Source: Pedobacter aquatilis
GTDB lineage: Bacteria; Bacteroidota; Bacteroidia; Sphingobacteriales; Sphingobacteriaceae
DNA: 64,000 nucleotides
Assembly (NCBI RefSeq): GCF_030409415.1
Contig: NZ_JAUFPW010000026.1
Span: forward strand, 1-64,000
Direction: 5' to 3'
Shown here: in pieces, positions 17,292-25,058 of the stretch
Layout of the letters: each line of letters begins with the position of its first letter
Position numbering within the stretch: position 1 is the first letter of the stretch
Position numbers and translations under genes: made by a program
Notes under the pieces: model-generated
The model's database searches: none
Told to the model about the DNA's origin: nothing
What the model saw: only the letters and a program-made list of their open reading frames with translations

Positions 17292-17434
17292 ATTGTAATT
17301 TTTAGATGATTAAGCAAACTTAATTATCTAACAGTAAATCAACAAGATATAAACAAGACAAAATCTATGGTAATATGCGACAAAGTTTTTTTTCAAAAAA
17401 AAAATACAAGGGCATGCAATAAATATTTATTTGA

Positions 17435-17508
17435 GCGTTTATATTACCGAGAGCGTTAATTTAGATGACGGGGATGCTGCTTAGGCGGAATCCCCGTTTC
17501 TTTTTTTT
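17435..17508 (+). ncRNA. Candidate small RNA, copy A, with intrinsic terminator
   Basis: About 74 nt that align closely with 18934-19005. The core GAGAGCGTTAATTTAGAT is identical in both copies. It is followed by a hairpin (17468-17497; ACGGGGAT pairs with ATCCCCGT, with an inner stem closed by a TTAG loop) and a T-rich tail on the plus strand. Differences in the stem keep pairing, including one C-G to T-A double change, as expected for a selected RNA structure. A weak -7-like sequence (TTTATTTG) precedes it. No coding frame is evident. Confidence 0.6.
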
Positions 17509-17533
17509 AAATATTTCAATTTATTATAAAATG

Positions 17534-17567
17534 AAAAAGGAACACATTAAACAAGTGTTCCTTTTTT
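17534..17567 (-). terminator. Bidirectional terminator hairpin
   Basis: A 12-bp stem, AAAAAGGAACAC and GTGTTCCTTTTT, lies just after the stop codon of the minus-strand membrane protein gene at 17591. The symmetric A and T runs let it work on both strands, so it could also back up the candidate small RNA. Confidence 0.85.
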
Positions 17568-17590
17568 GATATATGATGGAGTTAAGAATT

Positions 17591-17974
17591 TTAGCTTTTT
17601 ATTTCATGCTGTTCTGCAGGATTTTGAAAGTTATTTAAAGGTTTATATTGTTTAGGTTTTATTATAAACCATAAACCAAGGCCGATTAGAAGTAGTGCAA
17701 CCGATATTTTCGACATTTCGAAATCTAAGAAAGTAATATCACGTAATGTAAAAAAGCCACCAATTAATGTAAACGCTAACCAACCACTTCCTTGAAAGTT
17801 TTTACGGAATCCAATCCATAAACCTGCACCAAGCATTATAGTGTGCCAACTTAAAACCCAGCTTGGGATATCTACACCACTATTTCTTAATAGTAAAACT
17901 GAACCAATTACGATGATTAAGATACCCCAACCAATTTGTTTATCCGTGTGATTTTTTTTGATGTAATTTTCCAT
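17591..17974 (-). CDS. LiaI/LiaF-like (DUF5668-type) membrane protein
   Basis: A 127-residue protein with four hydrophobic segments (about residues 14-30, 40-56, 65-80 and 88-106) and polar ends. The start GWGILIIVIGSVLLLRNSG resembles the LiaI-LiaF-like transmembrane region found in envelope-stress proteins. There is no C-terminal LiaF domain. Localisation to the inner membrane is clear; the function is not known. It is a single gene with a terminator. Confidence 0.65.
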   Translation of the reverse strand: MENYIKKNHTDKQIGWGILIIVIGSVLLLRNSGVDIPSWVLSWHTIMLGAGLWIGFRKNFQGSGWLAFTLIGGFFTLRDITFLDFEMSKISVALLLIGLGLWFIIKPKQYKPLNNFQNPAEQHEIKS

Positions 17975-18143
17975 GACCTTTGTTTTTATATATCAAAAGT
18001 AGCTCGAAAATTGACGCTGGGAAATGACATTTCTCCGAATAAATCAGTTTTATCGGTGAGTGAAATAAATTTGTCGGTAAAATTGTTTTAATGCTTTTGC
18101 GCTGTTAAAAAACCTCGGTGAAATGATAGAAATGACTAATACT

Positions 18144-18833
18144 TTATTTAAAAATTAGAATTTCTTTGCCCTTTGCCATAATAACCTTCTTAGTTAAACC
18201 CACAAATAAGCCATGTGCTAGCAATCCATCAATTTGATTTAATTGCAATGCAAGTTGAGCAGGATTATCAATTAAGCCAAAATTAACATCAATAATATAA
18301 TTTCCGTTATCGGTAATGAATTTGGCATCTTCCTTAATTCTGAGTTTTCCCTTTCCACCCAATGCTTCAATTTTATTAAAAACATATTGATAAGCTAAGG
18401 GCACAACCTCAATTGGAACTTTAAAAGCACCAAGAAGATTTACTTTTTTTGAAGAATCTGTGATGATAATTGCATTTTTACTTAGCGAGGCGATAATTTT
18501 TTCGCGAAATAATGCACCGCCACCACCTTTAACTAAATCAAGTGATTCTGTAAATTCATCTGCACCATCTATACTGATATCAATACTTGCTAAATTTTCG
18601 AGTTTCAAAACCGGGATGCCCGCTGCAGTGGCTAGCTCCTCTGTTTTTATTGAACTTGCAGCAGCTGTAATTTTTAAACCTGTTTTTACTCTTTTAGCAA
18701 GTTCCTGAATTGCAAAAGTTGCGGTACTACCTGTACCTAAGCCCACAACGTCTCCATCTTTGATAAGCTTAACAGCTTCCATGGCAGCAGTTAGTTTTTC
18801 TGCATTTTGTTGTGTTTTATTAATCGAATCCAT
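18144..18833 (-). CDS. rpiA: Ribose-5-phosphate isomerase A
   Basis: Cytoplasmic enzyme of the pentose phosphate pathway that interconverts ribose 5-phosphate and ribulose 5-phosphate. The length from the chosen ATG is 229 residues, normal for RpiA. Motifs include GLGTGSTATF (about residues 31-40), IDGADE (about 87-92, catalytic acid region) and KGGGGALFREK (about 99-109, catalytic lysine and glutamate). An upstream frame reaches 18887, but the added residues are hydrophobic and not family-like, so I use 18833. The second structured RNA copy lies about 100 nt upstream on the opposite strand. Confidence 0.95.
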   Translation of the reverse strand: MDSINKTQQNAEKLTAAMEAVKLIKDGDVVGLGTGSTATFAIQELAKRVKTGLKITAAASSIKTEELATAAGIPVLKLENLASIDISIDGADEFTESLDLVKGGGGALFREKIIASLSKNAIIITDSSKKVNLLGAFKVPIEVVPLAYQYVFNKIEALGGKGKLRIKEDAKFITDNGNYIIDVNFGLIDNPAQLALQLNQIDGLLAHGLFVGLTKKVIMAKGKEILIFK

Positions 18834-18933
18834 AGTGTAAAAGTAAATAATTTCAACATACAAAGCATTTGGAAGGGTAAGTATCAATCTTAAATCGAAA
18901 AAAATAACTTTAACACAATAAATTCCATATAAA

Positions 18934-19005
18934 ACGTTTATATACCTGAGAGCGTTAATTTAGATAATGGGGATTCTGCAAAAGCGGAATCTCCATTTCT
19001 TTTTT
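18934..19005 (+). ncRNA. Candidate small RNA, copy B, with intrinsic terminator
   Basis: Second copy of the element at 17435-17508, about 1.5 kb away and in the same orientation. The hairpin at 18966-18997 has 14 pairs and an AAAA loop, followed by T-rich sequence on the plus strand. Relative to copy A the stem shows C-G to T-A, G-C to G-T and G-T to A-T changes, all keeping pairs. It lies between the rpiA start and the TonB receptor end, away from any coding sequence. Confidence 0.6.
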
Positions 19006-19076
19006 AGAGTAATATTTTGGTGTGAGATGCTGAAATAAATTTAGCGTGAGGTTTTGTTAGATATAGCTTTTCAGCA

Positions 19077-19106
19077 AAACAAAAAAGACCAACATTTCTG
19101 TTGGCC
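19077..19106 (-). terminator. Terminator at the end of the first glycan locus
   Basis: The minus strand reads GGCCAACA-GAAA-TGTTGGTC followed by T6 and further T-rich sequence. It lies 25 nt after the stop of the TonB receptor gene, the last gene of the co-directional run. Confidence 0.8.
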
Positions 19107-19131
19107 CCTTTACTAATTATTTATTTGAATA

Positions 19132-21501
19132 TTAAAACTTACCTGTTAAGGTTACACCATAAGTACGCGGATTACCTAAATGTGCCGCTCCAAAATCATA
19201 TGCATAATCAATATAAGTTTTATCACCAAGATTTCTTCCCCAAACAAATAAATCGAAACGTTTATTAGTAATACCTAATTTAGCATTAAAAAGATTGTAC
19301 CCTTTTTGCTGAATCTGATTGTCTAAATCAAAAAACTGATTTCCGATGAAAACCCATTCGCCACGAGCCACAAGATTTAATCCTGAATTCTTATCTAATT
19401 CGAAATTGTACTGTGGTGCAAACATCGAAGTTAATTCTGGCGTGTACAATTGTCTGTTGCCATCTAACGTTACTGTACTGCCATCACTTGGCAATTGCAA
19501 TGAAGTATATTTTGCATCAGTATAACCTAAATTGTAATCGAAACTTAAGCCTTTAACTGGTTTAGCAGATAATTCAAGTTCAACACCCTTGCTGGTTAAC
19601 TTACCTGCATTGCGTGTAATCGTAACTGCATCTGGCAATACTAAAACCGGAATTTGAGCATCAGTTAATTTAATAAAGAAAGCAGAGAAATTAACACTTA
19701 ATTTATTATCAAAAAACGTATTCTTTGAACCAATTTCGATGTTGTTACTATGTTCTGGTTTATAAGCAATTAATGGTAAAACTGATGGATCTGAGCCCAA
19801 TTGTGTTAAACCGCCAGCTCTGTAACCCCTGTTGTAAGATGCATAAACATTGTTTTTACCAGTTACCGCATAAGCTAAACTTACTTTAGGAGATAATGCA
19901 TTGAAATTGGCTTTTGACGAAATCTCATCTTGAGTAATTACAGGTGCTTCACCATCCATTAACAACTCACCTAAAGCACTTAATTTTTTATGCTCATAAT
20001 CGTAACGTAAACCAGCTGTTGCAGATAGTTTCTCAGTTAGTGAATAGGTAACTTGCCCATAAGCCGCCAAGCCATAACTTTTACCGGTATTGGTATTTAA
20101 ACTTGTAAAGAATGGAAATGGCGCACCAACAAAAGCAGCATCAGCACCAAAATAAGTTCCTTGTTTTACCGGATTAGTTTGATAAAAACCGTACAAACCT
20201 GCCACCCAATTTAATTTTGAACTATTCGCAGCTGGAGAACTCAACTTAAATTCTTGTGTATAAACCTGAACCTTATTCCAATCTTTACCGTAATTATTTA
20301 CAATTGCAACACCATCAATTGGAGAAAAATCACCATCAATTGGTTGTTTGTAATACCTGTAATTAGATTGATAAGCCGTTTGTGAACTGAAGTTTATTGC
20401 ATCACCAGTATAATTTGCAGATAATGATGTGTTAAACAAATTATCAACCATTTGAGTTGTTGCATTTTGATTCAATACAAATGGATTTGACAATGCATCA
20501 TGTACCGAGCCAGCAAGCGGAAAAGTTCCGTTATTGCGGTTTTCATTGTGCTTAACGTTTAATGTTAAAGCAAACTTATCACTTGCCAAAAACTTCAAAT
20601 AATAATTTCCTAAGTAACCATGAAGCTTATCAAATTTAGAATTGTTAAATTCATTTGTATAAAAACCATCGGCTTTATTAAATAATCCGGCTGCGCCGAA
20701 AAATAATTTATCTTTTACCAAAGCTGAGCGAATACCTGCACTATAACGTTGCTGACCGAAATTACCAAAATCTATACTTGCAAATCCACTAGTGGCATTA
20801 GTTGGCTGTTTGGTAATGATGTTAATTACACCACCCATTGCATTTCTGCCATATAAAGTTCCTTGCGGACCGCGTAAAACTTCTATTCGTTCTACATCAA
20901 ATAACGATGCAATGTAAGTATCCAAACCAAACTGATTTACACCATCGATGTATGTTGCAACTGCCGGATCGTAAGAAGTTGTTCCGATACCTCTGATAGA
21001 AGTTACGTTACGCCCATCGCCAGGATTACTGCTGTAAAGATTTGGAATAACTGCTGATAAATCGCGAGTATTTAATAAGCGATAATCTTGCACTTTTTGC
21101 GCAGAAAGCACCGAAACGCTTAATGGTAAATCTTTAACGTTCTGCTCAGTTTTTTGTGCAGATACCGTTACTTCATCTAAACGTTGGTTGGTTTCATACA
21201 AATAAACACCTATAGTTTCACCACCACGGGCATAAACAACAACTGTAGCATAACCCACAGCGCTAAATTTTAAGCCTACTTTTCCGGTGGCTATATTATT
21301 TATTTCAAATTGTCCGTTTGCATTACTTACGGTGCTCGCATTTGAATTTAAAACCTGTACAGTTACCGCTGCAACAGGTGTGTTTTTTGAGTCGGTAACC
21401 GTACCCAAAATTTTATTGTTTTGCTGTGCAGTCGCTGCAAAGCATATTAACAGGCATAAACCCATTAATGATAGTATTCCCTTCACTTTCACTATATCCA
21501 T
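19132..21501 (-). CDS. TonB-dependent receptor with N-terminal carboxypeptidase-like domain
   Basis: Outer-membrane receptor of 789 residues. The signal peptide (to about residue 25) is followed by a carboxypeptidase D regulatory-like domain (about 28-110), a plug (about 120-230) and a 22-strand-type barrel to the terminal phenylalanine. The plug has TSIRGIG and RGPQGTLYGRNAMGGVI, typical of classical receptors and unlike the SusC type. There is no SusD partner. It follows the propeller-cytochrome gene by 59 nt, so it may import a product or cofactor linked to that redox pair. The ligand is unknown. Confidence 0.9.
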   Translation of the reverse strand: MDIVKVKGILSLMGLCLLICFAATAQQNNKILGTVTDSKNTPVAAVTVQVLNSNASTVSNANGQFEINNIATGKVGLKFSAVGYATVVVYARGGETIGVYLYETNQRLDEVTVSAQKTEQNVKDLPLSVSVLSAQKVQDYRLLNTRDLSAVIPNLYSSNPGDGRNVTSIRGIGTTSYDPAVATYIDGVNQFGLDTYIASLFDVERIEVLRGPQGTLYGRNAMGGVINIITKQPTNATSGFASIDFGNFGQQRYSAGIRSALVKDKLFFGAAGLFNKADGFYTNEFNNSKFDKLHGYLGNYYLKFLASDKFALTLNVKHNENRNNGTFPLAGSVHDALSNPFVLNQNATTQMVDNLFNTSLSANYTGDAINFSSQTAYQSNYRYYKQPIDGDFSPIDGVAIVNNYGKDWNKVQVYTQEFKLSSPAANSSKLNWVAGLYGFYQTNPVKQGTYFGADAAFVGAPFPFFTSLNTNTGKSYGLAAYGQVTYSLTEKLSATAGLRYDYEHKKLSALGELLMDGEAPVITQDEISSKANFNALSPKVSLAYAVTGKNNVYASYNRGYRAGGLTQLGSDPSVLPLIAYKPEHSNNIEIGSKNTFFDNKLSVNFSAFFIKLTDAQIPVLVLPDAVTITRNAGKLTSKGVELELSAKPVKGLSFDYNLGYTDAKYTSLQLPSDGSTVTLDGNRQLYTPELTSMFAPQYNFELDKNSGLNLVARGEWVFIGNQFFDLDNQIQQKGYNLFNAKLGITNKRFDLFVWGRNLGDKTYIDYAYDFGAAHLGNPRTYGVTLTGKF

Positions 21502-21560
21502 TTAAAAGAAAACGGCCGGCGTTTCCACCAACCGTTTTACCAAACTTAAACTAACTATCT

Positions 21561-23534
21561 TTATTTATCCAATGAATTAATATATGCTGCAATTTTTAAA
21601 CCTTCAGCTTTAGTTACCTGAGGCATTGGAGGCATCTCTGTAGAGTAACCTGGCCAATTTTGTGGTTGCGGATTATGAATTAACTGAACAATTTTTTCTG
21701 GTGAATATTTACGCTTTGCAATTTCCAAAAACGCCGGACCAATTTGTCTTTTAGTTGGATTGTGGCAAGCAGTACATGTTCTTCTTGTTAACAAACCTTC
21801 TACTTCTTTATAGGTTGGTGCCTTTGCTGCAACCGTATTTGCTGGTGTTGTAGCTGTTGCGCCTTTAGCTTCTGGTTTTGCTCCAGTATTTGCCTTAGGT
21901 TTAGCCGAACCTTTTACCGGCGTAGCCGATGCTTTAGGACCGTTTTCAGAGTTTCTTGTACTCACTTCGCTCATCGACAGCTTTTCGCCATCAGCAATTT
22001 GATTTAAAGTATAGTAAGCTACCGGATGAATAAGTGAATAAAAACCTTCTTTATCACGCACGCCATCTAATGTTAAAGTATGGATATAATATTGACGAAG
22101 ATTTGGGATGATTAACCTAACTTTCATACCATCTTCTGAAACTTTAACACCATTAATTTTTAAAGTTTCGGTATTTACTGGAGGCGAACCATAAACCGGA
22201 TGATATTTGTAAATAAAGCTTTCAGCTGCATAAGAAGCTAAATCTTCTGCCGATTTGCGATCAACTGGCTTAGTAAATTCTACCTCAAAACCATCAGGCA
22301 TTGAACGCACAGCTTTCATTTCGAAAGGAACTTTATTGTTGTAAACTAAACGCTCTAAACCTTCATTGGCATCACCTGCAGAACCCCATCCACGATTTGT
22401 TTCGCCAACAAATAATGAACCATCAGTTCCCCAAGCTAGTCTTAAAACACCCGAACGGAAACCTTTTCTAAATAAGAAAGCAGCACCTTGTTCCTCACCT
22501 TTTACAGTTTCAAGGAAAACTCTTGAAATGATACTCATACCTTGGTCGCCAACTAAAATTTGACCAGCAAAAGGACCAAAAGTATTTTCAGGAATTTTTA
22601 CAGGCTCTGCCGATGAAATACCCAAAATACCATAAGGTAACCAAACCGAAGGTAATTTCAATTCAGAGAAAACCTTTTTCATATCGAAAAGCGTTTTGAA
22701 GGTTTCGTTAACACGATTTTCTGGTTTGATGTATCGACCTTGCTCATTTTTAATTCTACGTTCATCAATACTTGAGTAGAAGAAATCAGAAGTTAGCTTA
22801 ACAGGAGAATCAGAACGCCCGGTCCACCTTAAACTAGCTGGATGCCCCATAAAATCACCTTTATTAACTTTCCATAAACCACCAGAGCCAACCCAATCGC
22901 CTTGGTTTTCTGTATAATAGAATTGATTATCAATCATTCCAATACCAGCAGGCGAACGGAAACCAGCCGCATAAGGTGTCATTTTACCATCTTCGGTAAT
23001 GTTCATTGACCAACCACGCATTGGTACACGACTTTCACCTCTCCACCATTCTTCATCTCCAAAAGCTACGTTTGCAGTTACTAAAAATGTACCATCCTGG
23101 GCTATTTTCGGACCGAAACTATATTCATGATAATGTCCGCTTAATGGCCATGCATATATTGTTTCATAAACATCGGCTTTGCCATCCATGTTTTTATCAA
23201 CTAATTTAGTTAACTCACCACGTTGAGCAACATAAAGTGCTCCATTTTTATAAGCTAAGCCTAAAATTTCATGTAAGCCGCTGGCAAATTTGCGGAAATA
23301 TGGTTTTATACTTGTCGGATTTTCAACAATATAAACTTCTCCTCTACGGGTAGATATTCCTAAATCGCCGTTTGGTAAAGTAACCAAACCACCAACTTCT
23401 AATATTGGTCCTTCAGGTACTCTAACCTTATTTATTCTGAAAAAATCTTCTTCTTTTGGTGTTTCCTGAGCAAAAAGCGTTGAGAAACTTAAGCTCAAAG
23501 CTAATGTTGCAAGTGTTTTAAATGTATATCTCAT
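21561..23534 (-). CDS. Secreted sorbosone/glucose dehydrogenase-like propeller fused to cytochrome c
   Basis: Exported protein of 657 residues. After the signal peptide (near residue 22), residues about 30-400 form a beta-propeller of the PQQ-type sugar dehydrogenase family (start VPEGPILEVGGLVTLPNGDLGIS). Residues about 405-515 look like a beta-sandwich. A linker rich in Ala, Pro and Lys (about 525-575) leads to a cytochrome c domain with heme motif CTACH (587-591) and a methionine-rich EMPPMPQ that can give the axial ligand. It could oxidise a sugar in the periplasm and pass electrons to the heme. It sits 11 nt after the DUF1080 gene, probably in one transcript. Cofactor and substrate are inferred. 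Confidence 0.82.
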   Translation of the reverse strand: MRYTFKTLATLALSLSFSTLFAQETPKEEDFFRINKVRVPEGPILEVGGLVTLPNGDLGISTRRGEVYIVENPTSIKPYFRKFASGLHEILGLAYKNGALYVAQRGELTKLVDKNMDGKADVYETIYAWPLSGHYHEYSFGPKIAQDGTFLVTANVAFGDEEWWRGESRVPMRGWSMNITEDGKMTPYAAGFRSPAGIGMIDNQFYYTENQGDWVGSGGLWKVNKGDFMGHPASLRWTGRSDSPVKLTSDFFYSSIDERRIKNEQGRYIKPENRVNETFKTLFDMKKVFSELKLPSVWLPYGILGISSAEPVKIPENTFGPFAGQILVGDQGMSIISRVFLETVKGEEQGAAFLFRKGFRSGVLRLAWGTDGSLFVGETNRGWGSAGDANEGLERLVYNNKVPFEMKAVRSMPDGFEVEFTKPVDRKSAEDLASYAAESFIYKYHPVYGSPPVNTETLKINGVKVSEDGMKVRLIIPNLRQYYIHTLTLDGVRDKEGFYSLIHPVAYYTLNQIADGEKLSMSEVSTRNSENGPKASATPVKGSAKPKANTGAKPEAKGATATTPANTVAAKAPTYKEVEGLLTRRTCTACHNPTKRQIGPAFLEIAKRKYSPEKIVQLIHNPQPQNWPGYSTEMPPMPQVTKAEGLKIAAYINSLDK

Positions 23535-23545
23535 CGTTAATCAGA

Positions 23546-24967
23546 TTAAAATAAAATAGAATAATTTAATTTGCTTCCGATAGGAATAATCAGTTGTTTT
23601 TTACCGTTCGCATCTCTAACGATTGGTTTTTCACCATTCGGAAATTGCAAATAATAAGCTTTATCATCAACCAGATATAAACCTTTCGAAACTTCGTTAA
23701 TGTCTTTTACTTCACCTAAAAGGAAATAAAGATCTTTTGCGGGCTGTTCAATTGTTACTTCACGAGTTAAACCTTGTCCGTTTTCCATAACTTTTACAGC
23801 ATCTGTAACTTTAGTTCCGTATATGATATACTTAAATTCTGGACGTTCTTCGTTATCCATAACATAACCTTTTGTACGGAAACCCGTACCAGCGGTATCT
23901 GGAACCCAGGCACTTTCTGTTGTTGCTAATTTAGCAATAGCCAAAACTGGTTTTGATGTGAAACGTGTTATGCTACCCAAAGGGCGAGAAGTTCCGTTTC
24001 CACGACCATCCCACATTGGGGTTGCATCTAAGAAACCACCATGCCATCCGTGTAATAATGTTCCGTTATCCAAATCGTAGCTGTAAGCCGTTTGTTGAGG
24101 GCCACCAACTGAAATTGCATGTACTGAGCGAACGCCAGGCAAAACATCAACAAAACTACGAATCATTGTATTTGTTGGAGCATTAACATAAATTGGGTCT
24201 CCGCCACCGCCACCACGACGGCCATTTTGAGCCGCAGCAACCGGGATATCTGATATAGAAATATTTCTGAAAGCTACAGAACCATGGTCGCCTTGAAAAC
24301 GTATAGGTCCCATTGTTCTTTCAGTTCCGAATCCGCCTCTTGTTGCACCATTTAATTCTACATTTTCATGGATAGTAACACCGTTCAAATCAACACTCAG
24401 TAATCTCGCATTTTCGGTTTTCTTACCAGATGCATCAAATTTTGGCGCCTGAAATACAATTTTGATATGCTGCCATAAACCTGGTGCTTTACTTGCGTTT
24501 TGGCGTGGAGCAATACCTCCGTAACCTTTTTCGCCTTCAGGTTTATCATTATCCCAACGCTCATAAAGGCCACCGTTATTTGATGAAAGTGCATTTTTTA
24601 CACCCCAAGAATCTTCTAACTGAATCTCGTAATTATCTTGCAGATAAATACCAGAGTTTGAACCCTTCGCCAGTAAATAATCCAGCTCCAAAACGAAACT
24701 ACCATATTCCTTTATGGTTTTTAAATCGAAACCTGGTTTTTTTGGCAATGAGGTATTTAATAGAATACCTGTACCTTTTGTACCTTTAACGGCATTAGGA
24801 ATATTCATGTCTACAGTAACATCACCTACAAGCGCCCAAGAATTTCCTGGTTCTTTAAATGCTGAAAGATCTGTGAGCGGAATATTTTGCTGCTGGCCAA
24901 ATGCCAGACAAGTACCAACTAGCCATATTAAGGCGGTTGATCCTGCTTTTAAGACGCTAATCTTCAT
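23546..24967 (-). CDS. Secreted DUF1080 (3-keto-glycoside hydrolase/lyase-like) protein
   Basis: Exported protein of 473 residues with signal peptide (cleavage after AFG near residue 24). Residues about 35-235 match the DUF1080 jelly-roll: GSFVLELDYLLAKGSNSGIYLQ (about 88-109), QLEDSWG and a late GSVAFRNISI. Some DUF1080 proteins have been reported to cleave 3-keto-glycosides. A glycine-rich linker (RRGGGGG) leads to a second domain (about 255-473) that I do not recognise. It is followed by the propeller-cytochrome gene, 11 nt apart, so an oxidise-then-cleave pair is plausible. Confidence 0.82.
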   Translation of the reverse strand: MKISVLKAGSTALIWLVGTCLAFGQQQNIPLTDLSAFKEPGNSWALVGDVTVDMNIPNAVKGTKGTGILLNTSLPKKPGFDLKTIKEYGSFVLELDYLLAKGSNSGIYLQDNYEIQLEDSWGVKNALSSNNGGLYERWDNDKPEGEKGYGGIAPRQNASKAPGLWQHIKIVFQAPKFDASGKKTENARLLSVDLNGVTIHENVELNGATRGGFGTERTMGPIRFQGDHGSVAFRNISISDIPVAAAQNGRRGGGGGDPIYVNAPTNTMIRSFVDVLPGVRSVHAISVGGPQQTAYSYDLDNGTLLHGWHGGFLDATPMWDGRGNGTSRPLGSITRFTSKPVLAIAKLATTESAWVPDTAGTGFRTKGYVMDNEERPEFKYIIYGTKVTDAVKVMENGQGLTREVTIEQPAKDLYFLLGEVKDINEVSKGLYLVDDKAYYLQFPNGEKPIVRDANGKKQLIIPIGSKLNYSILF

Positions 24968-25012
24968 GTTATATATTTGTTAGTTTATTAATTAAATCTT
25001 ATTATTTGATTT

Positions 25013-25046
25013 AAGCTTATCGAAGCAATTGATACATCGACAAGCT
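25013..25046. repeat. Imperfect inverted repeat between GH92 and DUF1080 genes
   Basis: GCTTATCGA and TCGACAAGC form a 9-bp stem with one mismatch across a 16-nt loop. The words resemble a CGACAAGCTCA motif often seen in Bacteroidetes spacers. It has no T-run, so it is not a typical terminator. It could affect mRNA processing in the 91-nt gap. Confidence 0.35.
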
Positions 25047-25058
25047 CAAAATATAATT

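Noticed and set aside
18931..18945. AAACGTTT core resembling the LacI operators, inside small-RNA copy B
   Set aside because: Only 8 bp are palindromic, the flanks do not match the operators, and copy A lacks it.
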